A DNA stretch of 64,000 nt from NCBI GenBank assembly GCA_036426205.1, contig CM071568.1:40017221-40081220 (forward strand), read 5' to 3'. Shown here piece by piece: positions 31,300 through 44,385 of this stretch (position 1 is its first letter; every line of letters starts with the position of its first letter). The notes below the pieces were generated by a model. It saw only the letters and a list, made by a program, of their open reading frames with translations, did no database searches and was not told where the DNA came from. The DNA is from Ascaphus truei (lineage: Eukaryota; Chordata; Amphibia; Anura; Ascaphidae). The position numbers and the translations under genes were made by a program.

Positions 31300-33160
31300 A
31301 TGTTCAGTTAAGTATTTCCGTCTCTTTGTAATGCAATATTCAAATAAATAATTGTAATTTCACTGTACACACATAATTTAGTTAGTACAGTACACTGCAT
31401 TATAACATATGATGGTAACATATCCTACATTAACTTTAAACAAATAAATACATTATACAGTTTAGTACATAACCTAAATTATATATGTCTGACCATTATA
31501 ACTATTTCAATGGAAAATGCTAAGTACAGTACCATACCAAAATAATATATTAGGGACCACTTTTTATATCCCTTTACCATTATAGCCTACTGACTGAAAT
31601 TACATTAGGCTGTTACATGGTCTGGCTGTAATTAATGCCAAATGTAAGTATGATTTATTTATCCTAACATTATTTCCCTGTGCTAACCTTAACAAAGTTT
31701 AATGGATCTACAATGTTAGGCTAAACATCTTATTTACATATGCGTTACCCTAACGCCTTTAAAAATGTATCAATACGTTATTTCAGTGGTTAACTCTAGG
31801 TTATTGTAACGTAAATCTCTTTAGTGCATAAGCGTTAGGAAAAACATACCTTCCCGTACTGTCTAGTGTGTCTCAAGATGAATTATAATGTCCAATTTCT
31901 AAAGATCTACAGTACATACATTGAGTTCCAAGACAAACCAAATATTCTCTGTTTAGCCATTGCATGTCCATCCAAGTTGTGATGTCACCGATCAAAAAGT
32001 TATAGACAGTAATAAAATCATGAAATAAGGCACAGTCAGAAAAATACTTATTCTTATTTTGTGTTTTCTCATTTTTTTAGTACTCAGATCATCATAAAAT
32101 CAATTAAAAAGTATATTAAATTGAAGTATACATTTTAAAGGTACTGTAGCTGACATTGGTACTGTATATTTGGGAAACCAGATGATCAATACCATGAATA
32201 TGGATATAAAGCCATTAAGGGTCAAATACTGAAACAGTCATGTTCCCCCAATATCCCCGTTCACCCAAGGTTGATTTTGGGTTACAATACGAACACACCC
32301 ATATTTAACAAATGATTAATACAGTTTGGAATGTTTATTGATGGATCAACATTTGAGACATTTAAATACTATTAAAAAAAAGATGACTTGCTATCAATTT
32401 TTTTTATTGATTAACCTCATTCAGATCCGAAATAATGTTTTGTGTAGGAAATTACATACAGTTGTAAATGTGACATTTGGATATTTGAATTGGCCACTAG
32501 AAAACCCTTTGGTCTTAATAAGGATTAGAATTTGTAACTTTTCCTATAGGTTCCGTGTTACCATCTTCTTCTTTATATTGAGGTTTTTATCTGATATTTG
32601 TATTACTGTATATGGTGCTACATTTACACCATATTTTGGTTAATTATATATTTAGGACTTTTTATTATAATATGCTATTAAAAGTAATGTTTTGTCCAGT
32701 GAGGGTAGCAGAGGCTGGCGGACGACACAGGATATTTCCTTTGTGCCAAAGCTTACCTTTAAATTGTATAAGTATATAAGGAAGGAGATTTACCCATGAC
32801 TGATTTCCTGAGTTGGTTATGAGGACAATATGTGCCAGGATGATTATATCACTCTCAGCCTCTAACTCCTTTTTTAAAATGATATTATTTAGATTTGCGT
32901 AGCCTCTGTGATTGTCTTGTGTGCTGTTTCATGTGTGCTGTTTTCCATTCCAATTTGAAGCGTATCTAATATAAATACCACTAGTTGGCAACTCCCCAAT
33001 GTTGGAACAAAGCTGGGTCACCTTGCCTCATATCTACAGATGGGTGAGAATATCCCCCTTGGATTTTCTAGAGTGGTTGGTGTTTCCTAGTTCCTGATTA
33101 ATGATGGGATCGACTTTTTGAGCTGCAGGAGCAAAACTCCTATTGTTGCTTTTGCACCAA
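31300..33160. other. Unassigned AT-rich intergenic DNA
   Basis: No gene or element boundary recognised over 1.9 kb. TACAGTA/TACTGTA heptamers are frequent (31389, 31532, 31910, 32143). Confidence 0.4.
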
Positions 33161-33164
33161 AATT

Positions 33165-33265
33165 AAATTGTAAGTTCTTTGGAGCAGGGAATCAATGTGC
33201 CTGCACAAATCCTACCTGTATGTAACCTGCCAACACTACATAAGAAAATTTATTATTATGTTGTG
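33165..33265 (+). mobile_element. L2-type tail fragment
   Basis: 'aattgtaagttctttggagcaggga' to 'ccaacactacataag' is a diverged copy of the tail seen at 7870-7985. Confidence 0.6.
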
Positions 33266-33960
33266 CTTTCATTATTTCGTGTGCATTGTAATTCCCTGAT
33301 TACATATCAAAGTAATATTGTCTCTTAAGCATGACTGTACTACCACAAGAATTCAAGTATCTAGCCAATTTTTTTTGGCTGACATGTAAATAAGGGTAAA
33401 AATAAAGCTGATGGATAATAAAAAATATTGTCTGGAGTCAGAATAGATGTTTTTGCCAATATTTTCAACATTTCTGCGTTTAGTTAATCAGGTTCTAAAC
33501 CTGCCAATATCCAGCTTTTCCTTTTCTTTTATACAAAGATGTACCTAAGCTTTAGTCTACATTATTAAAAAAAGCAGCCAGAGATAAAACTGGTTAAGGA
33601 TATATAGCCCCCTTTCCCCGTGACTAAGGGAACTAGACGTGCTGAACACCTGTTTAGTGTACAGGAGGCATAGTCCTGCGCATGTGTGAATTACAAGATG
33701 GCGGCCCCCGCTTGCTGGGTACGCCGCAAATCTCCGCCGCTCCCATACACCACAGAAATCCCCGTCCCCCGCACCGGAGTTAAGAGTGGACATGGCTACA
33801 GATATGTAGGACAAAACACAACTCCCTAAGGTCCAAATCCACAAAGCAGGGGAGGGGGAGGAGGAATATAATTCCTCCGTTAGTGTTAATGATGTCCAAA
33901 AGAGGTGTTCCCTGTATCAACTCCCATCCACAGAGCTCCATTATAGTTAGCAGAAAGACG
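33266..33960. other. Unassigned stretch with NRF1/YY1-type motifs
   Basis: 'tgcgcatgtgtg' and 'aagatggcggcc' (about 33678-33708) resemble NRF1 and YY1 sites and lie in a short GC-rich patch that may be an LTR or MITE relic starting near 33602 ('atagccccctttccccg'). Nothing else recognised. Confidence 0.35.
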
Positions 33961-35475
33961 TAAGATCCCATGCCGGCAGGAGAAAGAGGGGTATGGAATG
34001 GGAGAGTGGTGTATGGGGTGAGATCGTGGGTAGGAGGGGAAAGAGGGAGCACGGGCAGAGAAAGAGGTATGAGGTGGCATGCGGAAAGTGATGGGAAAGG
34101 GGCAGAGATTTGGCATGAAGTAAGTGTAGCTATGCGGTGAGAGAGGAGAGCATGAGGAGGGAGGGAACAGAGTGAGAGGGAGCATGGGGTGAGAGGGGGC
34201 ACAGGTTTAGAGAGTGAGGGTCATTAGGTGAAAGGAGGCATGGGTTGATTATGAGTAGATTGAGGTGATCAGAGAAAAAGAAGGTGTGACATGACCAAGG
34301 GAATGGAGGTGAGAAAAGCATGCAAAAAAGAAGAAGGAAAGATAGTATGGGTTAAGAAGGGGGTGTATGATGAAATTGGAGATATGGGATAAAAGAAGGG
34401 GGGTGAGGTTAAAACCTGTGATGAAGGTGTAGCCCCCTGTAAACAGCACAGGCTATACCTATCTCCTTCTGCTGTGGTAAGTCCTGTTAAGATCAGGCAC
34501 CAGTAATCATCATGGGTTTTCCCCCTTCATAGCCCTATCCTGAGTGGTAGACGCAGGTCTGGACTCTGCTGCAGGCGTGAGCAAGAGGGGAGGTTCTGCT
34601 GACATCACGAGGGGCGGGGCTAGCTCTATATTTAGCAGCCAACTCCGGTGAGAGAGAGAGAGAGAGTTAATAGTGATGCCGAGAGTATGCAGTGCAGCTA
34701 ATATGCCATGAGTCAAGGAATCCTGCGGATTGGTCCGAGGATTTGGAGGAGACTACGATCTCCCCTGCGCAGAGTGCAAGAGAGAGAAGAGCAGAAAGAT
34801 TCAGCGTCCTTTAGTAGAGCTGATAGAATTATAGACTTGGTGGACCAATGCCCTCACCCCACTGCCAGGGGTGATGGGGAGAATCCAAGACCCACCTCGA
34901 GGCTAACCTCGGGGGTGGGCCATGGGGTATTGAAGCCCTAGCCCAGACCATCCTGCCGGAGGAGCGACTTGGAGGGTAGGAGAGGAGGAATTACTTGGGT
35001 GCAAGGCGGAGCGGCGTAATAACCCGTCCTGGCTATTGTTGTTGCGGCTGTTGAAAGCCACTATCTTTGGGATATTGCTGCTCTGTCAATAAAAGAGACT
35101 ATTCATTATCATCAAAGACTGTGTGTGACTTGGAAAGTACTACCCTGGGACCCAAGGGGTTCTTCTATACCAGTCCTGTCCCATATTCCTGGGAGTATAG
35201 AAGATGGAGGCGCTGCACCACTAGGAGATCATGGAGGCTACCACCCCAGAAGCCCGGTCCTGGCTCCCCCACAACATCGCGGGAAGCTCAGGCCCCCCTG
35301 TTCCTCACAGGTACGCACCACACCGCATGTAATCCGCCCTCAGGCACCCTAGACACCACCGTAGAGTCTGGGGGAAGGAGGGGAAGCAGGGTTACAAAGG
35401 CATAGGGGTCCGAGTGACAAAAGGGCACATGGGGAATGAGTAGAGTTTTGAGGAGATGTGAGGAAGAGGGGAGGA
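33960..35475 (+). repeat. Purine-rich degenerate minisatellite, interrupted by a solo LTR
   Basis: G/A-rich units such as 'gagagggagcatggggtgag' repeat with variation at 33960-34427 and resume at 35397-35475 after the LTR. Leu/Ser/Pro-rich frames on the minus strand are by-products. Confidence 0.7.
34428..35396 (+). mobile_element. Solo LTR (family A), plus strand
   Basis: It runs from TGTAGCCCCCTGTAAACAGC to GGGTTACA and is flanked by AAGG on both sides (34424-34427 and 35397-35400), a 4-bp target-site duplication. TATATTTA lies at 34627 and AATAAA at 35088-35093, giving U3, R and U5. An embedded PBS-like TGGAGGCGCTG is at 35205-35215. It is the same family as the LTR at 226-1174, in the opposite orientation. 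No internal region is present. Confidence 0.85.
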
Positions 35476-38400
35476 CAAATGATACACTGCGGAGATTATT
35501 TACTAATGCCTCCTGGCTGCAAAATTGTTTCAAAATCAATGCAAAGAATTGCACCCAGGTTTATCAAAGGAATAACTTCATTTTTTCAATGGGATTCCTT
35601 TTCATTGATTAATCAGGTGCAGTTTTTTTGCACTGATGTTGTCTCCCTTTTTTTATTTTAATTAATAGATCTCTGAATGTGAAAGATTGTCAGGACAAAA
35701 TGATAATGGCACAGTGAGGTATAGAAAATCTTTAAAAAGTAATAACTGGAAGATTATGGTCTTCAAAGAATAAGTATTAAAATGTTCAATAGTTGAATGT
35801 GCTATCCAACAAAGGTTAAAAAAAAAAAAACATTTAGCATCATTTGCTTTACCTTTCTTTTATCATCTAGATAACTTGCTTCATTGAGACACTTCCAGTA
35901 CATTTCAATTTTGGGGAAATATTCCTTAAAAAAAAACAATTGAAACTTTTTTTTACAGCTTTATAACTCTATAGTCTGTGTAGGGGTCTCCTCAAATACG
36001 TCTACATAAGTTTTGGCTGAAAATGGACAAAAAATACCCACATGTGGATTTTATGGACTGAAAAGCAGACTCTGGACACAATTCAAATTCTCTCCCCTTG
36101 CAAAAAACTGAAATCATGCCTTTGCCTGCAATGTGATTCACGTGCCATACATGGGAAAAGTCTATAGTGCATGTTATTAAAACCATTACTTCCTTTTTTT
36201 ATTCTTAATTCAATTCAACCCATTAAAAGTGTTATGGAGTTCAGCAACACATTGCAGTGCAATACGTTTTGAACTGAAGGTACTAAAGACTAAAGTTCCC
36301 TACCGCTGGGGATTGTCCGGTGAAACCGGCCACGGCAATCACAGACCCCATGTTAAAACGCAAAGGGTAGACAGATGTTTACCATATAGTTACTGCCTGC
36401 TAACATCAACTTCCATTGAGCTAGGGAAGGTGAACGAGGATATATTATTTTTCATATTGAAGTGTTCAATTTCTTTTTGCCTTTATTTTGTGTACGTTGA
36501 ATTGACGGCCTATCTTTCAAGACTTTATAGTGGCCGTGTTTTAATTTTTGGCAAGTTTGATTTTATTTGGTTACTGCAATTGCACTTTTATATTTCACTT
36601 CTTGCTAGATTTTACTAAATATCTCTAAACGTTATACTGCTTCTGGGAACATGGGCTGACCCCAAACCCAGGCTTATTACTAGGCATTTTCAGCCTGTAC
36701 ATAATTTCAGAACTGCAACCACCCCTGCATCTGAGAGACACTTACTGTAATAAAACTGATTTTCACAACACGCAAAGCAATGTTCAAATTCACTCATTGT
36801 ACTTACGAGGTGCATTGATCTGTAATCTTCTTTTGATTCTCCTAGCCTATTTTTAGTGGTCATTTCAAAAAGTTTAAGGGCCAAAAGATCAGGCTCGACG
36901 TGTCCACAGACTACTGGACACAAACTGCGAGACTCTAGAAAATGTTAGTTGGAAAGAAACCAGGGTTCTGTTGGGTTTTGGATAGAGTTCAGCTGTCAGA
37001 AATTAATTTGGTAAATATAGAAAGTTTATGTTTGACCTTAAATGTCTCCATACATGCAGCATATGAAAACCTAATCTGAATTATAAATCATTTTAACTGA
37101 TCTAACCACATTTCATATGCTTAAAATATACAGTATTTGGGAAAATAGGTGGAATGACAGTCCTACAGTTCAATATAGTTGGCTACAATGTTTTAATGAT
37201 TTAATATACTTTTAGTAATGCTGACATTTTATTTTGATATGAACCAAGAACCTTTTAAAATATGTGCAGTTTTATTTCAGTGACCTTTTGTTTAGTAGCA
37301 ACATTTTACCTCTTACTTTGATCAATCATTTTTTGTTATGTTTCTCCCACTGCTTTTATGCAGATGCAATGTCTAATTGATGATGCATGTTGTGTCACAA
37401 ACAATAGCAGCGGCAGATTTAGTATGTGTTACTGTATCTGGAAAATATTATATGACAGTCTTCCAAGCACAGCTTCTGAAATTAATTTTGTCAGTGGTGG
37501 TATGTCATTAAATGGTATGTAATTTTTTCAGGCATCTTCTATGCAATATATCTATCAGGTGGGGGCCTATCATTGTCTACCATAGATTATACCGTTTTCA
37601 TTATGTTGATATGGTGCAGTATGGGATTGATTTGCTTCTTGGAAATTGCAAGCACATGTGAATCAATTGCAAATGAAATGAGGGATGTGACAGATTACAT
37701 CTAACTTCAGCTCATTGCATTTCAAAATGACTGATATACAGTAAATAGTTTGATAGAACGGTACCTTCAGACAACCAGTACAATTATTGTTTTACTGCAG
37801 GTTCTATATTGTGCAATTACTATAAAGAACATTAACTGTTGCATTGTGAATTCTCTGCTCACTTTAGTACTTTGGAACCAGATTACATCTTCTCATACAG
37901 ATGGATATGACTGTTATAATAGATGTTGAACATTACAGAGATGTTTTTGTTGTTTCTCTATACAAGGGAAGTTTTATTAATTACCATTACTTGCAGGAAT
38001 GTAACTAGTAATTATACATTTAATGAAGATAGAAAAGAGGTGCAAATTTCATTGGTATAGCCCAAAAATCTTGCTTTTCTTGTTTTATATTTGGTGGTGG
38101 AAGGTAAGGTTCTGGTAGTTTCTGATTTAATGTGATGCGACAAGAAATAAATGCTGCACATCAATATACAATAAAGGAATTGATACAGTTACCGGTGCTC
38201 CTATCCATGTACGATCGGATGCGTCTGATTTCTGATTTAACACATGCAGTTTTACCCATTTCTAATAAGTGGGTATCACGGTGAACCAGAACTAATCAAC
38301 ACTTTTTATATTTTTGGATTCTCGATTGAACATGGCAAGGAGGCAACATATATTGTCATTTATTTCCTTGATAGACAGACACACGACAGCTTCAGAATAC

Positions 38401-38560
38401 ACTTAATACAACACTTACTGGGATGGGGAAACGAAATAAATTGTCGTTTGAAAGAAAGCACAAGAAATGCAGTCTCTGGTTTAAAGTCAGTTTGGCTAGA
38501 TCGCAAGTTGCCGATCTAATAACTCCGCCAAATAAAGGAATTTCGTAGAAGTTTGTAAGA
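35476..38560. other. Unassigned AT-rich intergenic DNA
   Basis: About 3 kb without a supported gene. A small interspersed-repeat-like segment ('tgggattccttttcattga') lies near 35600. Open frames are short and carry no family motif. Confidence 0.4.
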
Positions 38561-39837
38561 ATTAGTTCGTGAGTCACCAGGGCTAATGAATTCCGGAGCT
38601 TGGGGTAAATCCTTGGTTGCGGTGTTATTAATACCTTGCGTCCTGGAACCGCTACTGCTGTACGCGAACAGAATCTTGTGCAAAGCTTGGTTATATCATG
38701 AATCACACCGGGGATAGCTCGGTGGCCAGTTTTATAGGGTTCACAGACCTATCTATAACATTCCTGCCCAATCCCCTCCGTGGGAAAACTTAACCCACCA
38801 ATCTCCGATTTGCCCGTAGTTTGCAAAACCGAGCAAAAGGGCTTTCCTGTTTGCAACGCGCATATGTTATCTTGACACCCATGCGACTTAGCATACCTGG
38901 GGTACACCCTTTTCCTGGCGACCCTTGGTCTGGGGTTTTGCTCCAAGGTGTGAAAGGCTCATCCTGAGTATCGGGATCTGGCACTCAGCAACATCCCGGC
39001 CTCTTTCACACTTTGGACCTCTGAGTCTTTTCATGCCCGGCACTCCACTAGACACAGTCTCCCACTGAACAGGGGGTCTTTGAAGTGTTGGAAGGAACAT
39101 ACCCTCAGCTCATTTACCCCTGACAAAGGGATTTTGTCCCGGGCTCAAAGAAAAAACTGTTCCTGCCTGTACATTTTAAACTTACAGTTTTACACACTTT
39201 ATTAAAACACTTTAATAAACAAACTGTAATTTTTATATGTGTGTGAGTGGTTTATTTATTTAGACTTGCACACCAAAAATTAGTCTGCTAGCTGCCTGCA
39301 ATCCCGAGTTAGCCCGCTTAATTGAAAGGCTTGCCGGTGGGAAGCCACGTTCACCTACTTCTCACGTCAATTGACCGACTTCACACGCAATAGACTTTCT
39401 GCCTTTCAAGTTACGGGAGCTAACAAGGTACAGATACATTTTATCGGTAAACCACTTCAACCTTAACCGCAAGTCACTTATTCAATTGACTTGCGGTTAC
39501 AGAGTCGAATGCTTGGAAATGGATACCCATACTTCAAACAGACCTCCCAGCGCCAGCCACGCTTATTCAATCAGAGCTTGCTTCGTGCTCACAACGCCAT
39601 CTTGTGCCTAAAAAGATTATAGCACACTTTGCATTTATTTCTATTACTGCAGGCAAGGAGTAGCCTGCAAAATGGTGAAAAAAAGGCTGGGACAGGGGCA
39701 AATACATTAAGGTCATGCATATACTTTTAACTCCTTCACTCCCACTACTAGGTGGGGTTAATCAGCCGGGTATAATACCTTTATTAATGGCCTGATTACC
39801 CCCACTCTTGCCACATTGGGGGTTATATATATATATA
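38561..39837. other. Moderately GC-rich unassigned repeat-like DNA
   Basis: Base composition differs from the flanks, suggesting an inserted element, possibly an LTR or DNA transposon. A 12-bp inverted repeat ACCGCAAGTCA pairs 39469-39480 with about 39490-39501. No coding motif or paired ends were found. Confidence 0.35.
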
Positions 39838-40065
39838 TGTAACAGGGTATGTTTATTCTGCCTGTCTTTCCCCCTGTTATGTAAGTTCCTGCTAGCTGCA
39901 GGCTGTGACAGGTTAATTCTATGGGCTTGTGCCCCCCCCCCCCCCTACATGCTCCTCTCTGATGGACAGAAGTGAGGTGGTGACTCATGGCCTGTTTAAG
40001 CCTATCAGAGATAGGTATAGACCATGAGCCCGCCCCTTCTGGTTCCTGGTGGGAGGCAGTGCCAA
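39838..40065 (+). mobile_element. Truncated LTR start
   Basis: TGTAACAGGGTATGTTTATT resembles the 5' end of the LTR at 19862 (minus strand) and follows an AT run. The similarity fades by about 40065, with no 3' end. A poly-C run at 39932-39945 lies inside. Confidence 0.45.
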
Positions 40066-41736
40066 ATTTATAAAGCAATCTGTGAAAATGTGCAATTTTT
40101 AGCAGCTAATTTGAATGTTAGTGAATAATTCACCCATCTCTAGCAACGAGATCACTATGGAGATTTCCCTCCAGCTCCAGCAATGCTAGTGTTCTGCTTT
40201 TTGAACCAACTAAAAAATGAATCCCGCACTCCCTCGTCTTCTCGTACAATATCCCTTTGAAAACCCTTAATGGAGGACAAGTGTGCAAAGCGAAAGATGT
40301 AGTGAACATCAGCTGGAGATGAAAACAATACCCACTGGCAGCACTTGAGTCACAAGGTTCCGATAGTCCCAACAATAACTTGAAAAGATTCACAGGAGCC
40401 TTGTTCAGCCCAATTAGCACTCCCTGATCAGACCCAGCAACATTTCCAATTTATGTGGGGTAGCCAGTACCCCAACATCACAGCGTTAACCTGTAATCCT
40501 CAAGAACTGGTCATTCCCTTCGTTAACATTGTTGAGAACAAATGATACTAGTTACGATAGTCCACACATTTTCTTCCAAAGTAAGGGGAGCGAAGGATGT
40601 TCACAGCATATCCATGAAAGAAACAAAAGAATACAACATAGTGCAACCGGTATTCAGACAAATAGTGTATGTTGGATTATAGGGCAAGGGAACTCACAAA
40701 TTGCCCCAAGAATAAACACGTAACAGAGACTCTATCTCTCTGAATGGAGCAAGAAACAGCCGTAGATCACAGTGGAATTAACGATGTAGATCTCCCACGT
40801 AAGGACTCTCCCTCTTCACAACGCCACCATATAAGAAAGGAAGACTCATATGGTATAGTATATCTACAATATTTGAAGAAATAAATAGGTGGGGGCGCAA
40901 ACAAAAGTCAAATACAATATTGACCGTAATACACACAAATGCAATGGCACTACGGTGATAGGGAAATAATCTATCACGACCATGTGTGGTACTAGGTGAT
41001 TCTATAGGTATCTTTGTGCTGCTCCTTCTCTACAGCGGGTCATACTTCTTTCCCCTCTATCTTTCGGTAGTAGCCTCTCAATGCACATACAGTGGGAGAC
41101 AGTGCCACGCACATAGGTTTAAAAAGAATTTATTAAAGATAAACGTGAGTAACATTAAAACTCACATATGAGTAGCTGCTCCAGGACCACGACGCCAGCC
41201 TCCCGCTCTCTGGTGCAGTATGCTCCTGCTCACTGCGTCCTGTACACAGGACTGCAATCCCTCGACATAGGCACCAGCTACGGTGTCCTCATGAAGTCAG
41301 AAAACACTTCTGGTCCAGGTCTCTGCATGAACAACGCATTTTGGATCTAGTAATCATTAGTCAGGTTAATGAACATATGCACTTTCTCATTTTTTTCAAT
41401 CGCTGGTGAGGTTTCAATCTTTGTGAGTATTCTCTTTGTTTTTTACTTCAATTTTCCCCATATATGTGTTTCCTCCTATCCTCCTGTTTATTCAAACCAC
41501 TACAGGACTTGGCTACATCCTCCTTTAACCTGATTTTTGCTCCGTTTTCATTTATATTAATTTGCTATATTTTACTGGGTTTTCCTTGAGCTTATATTCA
41601 GTTTTGCATATATAATATATTATCACAAACAGGAAAGTATTACAAAGATCTTGCACTGCTGGGAAAGTGTATAAACCTTATAGATATCAAAGGATTATCA
41701 CTATATTAAAACTCATTATAGGCTAAAGCAGTAAAA
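40066..41736. other. Unassigned stretch
   Basis: No gene recognised. 'aatgttagtgaataattcac' near 40113 is shared with 11225. The rest shows nothing. Confidence 0.35.
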
Positions 41737-41827
41737 TTCCAGGCATTATTGAAAACCCTGCTCTCTGATTGGATAATGCCCGGAAGTTTAACCAATCAGA
41801 GAGCAGGGTTTTCAATAATGCCCGGAA
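41737..41827. repeat. Inverted repeat with 35-bp arms
   Basis: Left arm 41737-41771 starts TTCCAGGCATTATTGAAAAC; the right arm (41791-41827) is its near-perfect complement with TTTTCAATAATGCCCGGAA. The short loop repeats ATAATGCCCGGAA. Downstream (41868-42060) are CCAAT motifs and repeated 'gagacagggcagg' (41897, 41937). MITE-like or promoter-proximal hairpin. Confidence 0.75.
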
Positions 41828-42059
41828 TATTAGCAGCTTGCAAAGTGTAGTTTTCAATGTGTTGATTTCCAGCCAATCAGATTTCACAACAGCTGAGACA
41901 GGGCAGGAGATTGGTTAGAATGAAGTAACAGCTCTGAGACAGGGCAGGGGATTGGTCAGGAAATATCAGCCACGGGTTGACTCCTCCCCCTCCCGAGCTG
42001 ACTGAGATTTTCTGAGCAGATTCAGTTGAATTGGGGGGGTCTGCAAATAAGTAAGTGGC

Positions 42060-42437
42060 TGTCTGCAGTTTGTTTGTGGCTGCAGTTTGTGTGTGAGTGT
42101 GTCAGTAGCAGTGTGGGTGTGCTGTGCTGTTGTGTTGTATATCTGTGTAGAAGTGCTGTGTGTGTGTATAGAGCTCCAGTGTGTGTCAGTGTCACCAGCA
42201 GTGTTTATGGTTGTAGTATGTGTGTGTAAAAGCAGTTTGTTTGTGTGTGTAGAAGTGCTGTGTTGTGTGTAGAGGTGCTGTGTTCTGTGTAGAGGTGCTG
42301 TGTATATAGGTGTAGTATTGTGTGTGTGTGTCTGTGTGTGTGTGTGTATGTTGTGTGTGTAGAGGTGCTGTGTTGTGTATAGAGGTGTAGTGTAGTGTGT
42401 GTGTGTGTGTGTGTGTGTGTGGTGTAGAGGTGCTGTG

Positions 42438-42512
<75 letters not shown>

Positions 42513-42516
42513 CACA
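42060..42516 (+). repeat. Long compound (TG)n microsatellite and minisatellite
   Basis: Nearly 460 bp of TG repeats with interspersed 'tagaggtgctgtgttgtgtg' units, ending in an uninterrupted (TG) run (42438-42501). The His/Thr-rich frames on the minus strand are translations of this repeat. Confidence 0.95.
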
Positions 42517-43542
42517 CATTTTGAAATATCTATATATATGTTGTGCAAAGTTTTGAAACTCTGAGATATTCACGTCTCTAGTCACAGCTACTACTGTATA
42601 TAGTAAAACTGTGGTAAGCAATCACAACATTTGTGTTTCTATACTCAATATACAGTCAGTAAAACAATCTCTACATGGGAACTAGAGATTTGTAAACTTT
42701 TCCCATTTTAGTTCAAATATTTTTTACATATTTTGTGGAAATTTTGCAAAAATTTAGGATTTTTTAAATGAAAAAGATGCAATTTTCACGACAATGTTCG
42801 TAAGTAAAAAAAAACTAGTTCACATTGGTCATGTGACCTTTCACAGCAGGAACACATGACCATGCACTATTTTTTTTCCCATGTGTTTCTTCCACACAAA
42901 AAACAGCAAATTGTGTGAACAGCTAGCAGCACCTATTTAGTTGGAATTTTCTAATCACACTTCCTGTAGAGTCCTGTTCAGTGCTGGATTTGTGGCTTTA
43001 TTCCAAAAGGTCAGAATCCATTTTAAAGTGTAAGTGTTAACAGTCCAATCTGTGGAGGAATTGCTATATATTTGTTTCAGATTGTTTACAATTATCATAA
43101 TGTAGCAACCACACATCAGTTCTCCTGTCAGAATCTCTCTTTTATTACATCACTTTTTGATAAGGGAGAAAATACAAAAGGCTGTACTCACAAGGTATGA
43201 GATACCATTTACTTCAATTAAGTTCTTCCTATGAAGTAAAATGAATAACTACATTGGCACTGACAAAGATACAGTAACCTTAAAAAGGAATGTCTTTTTG
43301 TGTACATAAATGGTAACATGTTTTTTGTTATCTGCCATTGTCATCTTGTTCTGACTACCACACAAACCTGTATACTGATAATTTCTCCCTATCTCTCTCT
43401 TATCTTCTTCGTTATGCCCTCATCATGTTTATCGTTAAAATGATCTCCCATGCCTCATGTGTTCACTCTGTTACTGCAAAGCAAAGAGGGTGTTAGGACA
43501 GGCAGTGATATTTTAAAAGTTAAACAAATTAGAAACAATATC
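42517..43542. other. Unassigned AT-rich stretch
   Basis: No gene or element edge recognised. Confidence 0.4.
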
Positions 43543-43610
43543 AGGAAGCAAGCTGGGCAGTTAAAAGTAGACTTTAATAGTACATAATGTAATAAAGCAT
43601 ATTATCAATG

Positions 43611-43640
43611 TTTCGGCCCTACAATTTGACCTTCACGATG
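43611..43640 (-). ncRNA. Degenerate hammerhead-like core
   Basis: Minus strand: CATCGTGA, then GGTC...GGCC stem II and GAAA. The CUGANGA box is damaged relative to its partner at 44279. Confidence 0.35.
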
Positions 43641-44278
43641 ACTTAAACAGAATGCAACAAACACTGCACATTTTATACACTTACTAATTAAGATCAGCAG
43701 TACTAGTGCTAAGGAAGGTTTGTGGCATCATGAAGAGTCACGGTGGGAAACCAACTCCGCAACAGATACTGTAGAAGGAGATTTAATATGATTTATAATG
43801 GACATGATGGCCGGTGCAATCATCTCCAATCCATCTAATTTCCTATCTTTTTCAAGGTATTGTGAGGTCTTTATGAAATATCTAATAATGTGTACATTAT
43901 TAGCTTTAGATCTCTGCTTGATATATACTTTATTATTGTTTGCTATAAGTTATTCTATATATACATGTATACATATCTTAAGTTTTTGTTCTTTTTTTTT
44001 GGTTTATTATTAATATATACTTTTTCTTGGGATATGGATGTGTGTGTACATACAGGTTTAGACGTGTGTGCACACATATGTGTGTGCACATATACTGTAT
44101 GTGTTTCTTAACAGTGGACCGCCATTGTCTGGGTGGTGTGGTCTTCCTTGAAGCATTGCAGAGTTGGTTTTCCACCACCACTCTTGATGACATCACACTC
44201 CCTCTGAGGCGCCGGAACCACTGATCTGAATTAGTACGTGTATAAAATGTGCAGTGTTTGTTGCATTATGTTGAAGCC

Positions 44279-44307
44279 CTGATGAAGGTCCAATTGTCGG
44301 ACTGAAA
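44279..44307 (+). ncRNA. Hammerhead-like core, consensus intact
   Basis: CUGAUGA (44279-44285), stem II GTCC/GGAC (44288-44291 with 44299-44302) and GAAA (44304-44307) match the hammerhead core exactly. Stem III and the cleavage site could not be placed by eye. Confidence 0.5.
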
Positions 44308-44385
44308 TGTTGGTAGTATGCATTACTATATTATGTACTACTAAAGTCTATATCTAAGTGCCCAGCTTGCTTCCTTATATTTATC

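Larger units (their letters stand above)
43543..44385. mobile_element. PLE-derived foldback element with hammerhead-like cores in both arms
   Basis: Left arm 43543-43785 and right arm 44140-44385 are inverted copies (about 85 percent by eye), starting 'ggaagcaagctgggca' and mirrored as 'tgcccagcttgcttcc'. The arms include 'gcaacaaacactgcacattt' and 'gaaaccaactccgcaa'. The spacer of about 350 bp is AT-rich with TG repeats and no coding motif. Each arm has a hammerhead-like core (43611-43640 minus, 44279-44307 plus). This matches the inverted termini of the PLE copies at 46-57 kb in layout, so it is probably a non-autonomous or deleted PLE of another family. Confidence 0.65.

Noticed and set aside
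33780..34449. Leu/Ser/Pro-rich minus-strand ORFs
   Set aside because: By-products of the purine-rich minisatellite.
36229..36618. 129-codon ORF, possible membrane protein exon
   Set aside because: Hydrophobic composition follows from AT-rich sequence; no splice context or domain was found.
41966..42621. Long His/Thr-rich minus-strand ORFs
   Set aside because: They are translations of the (TG)n microsatellite.
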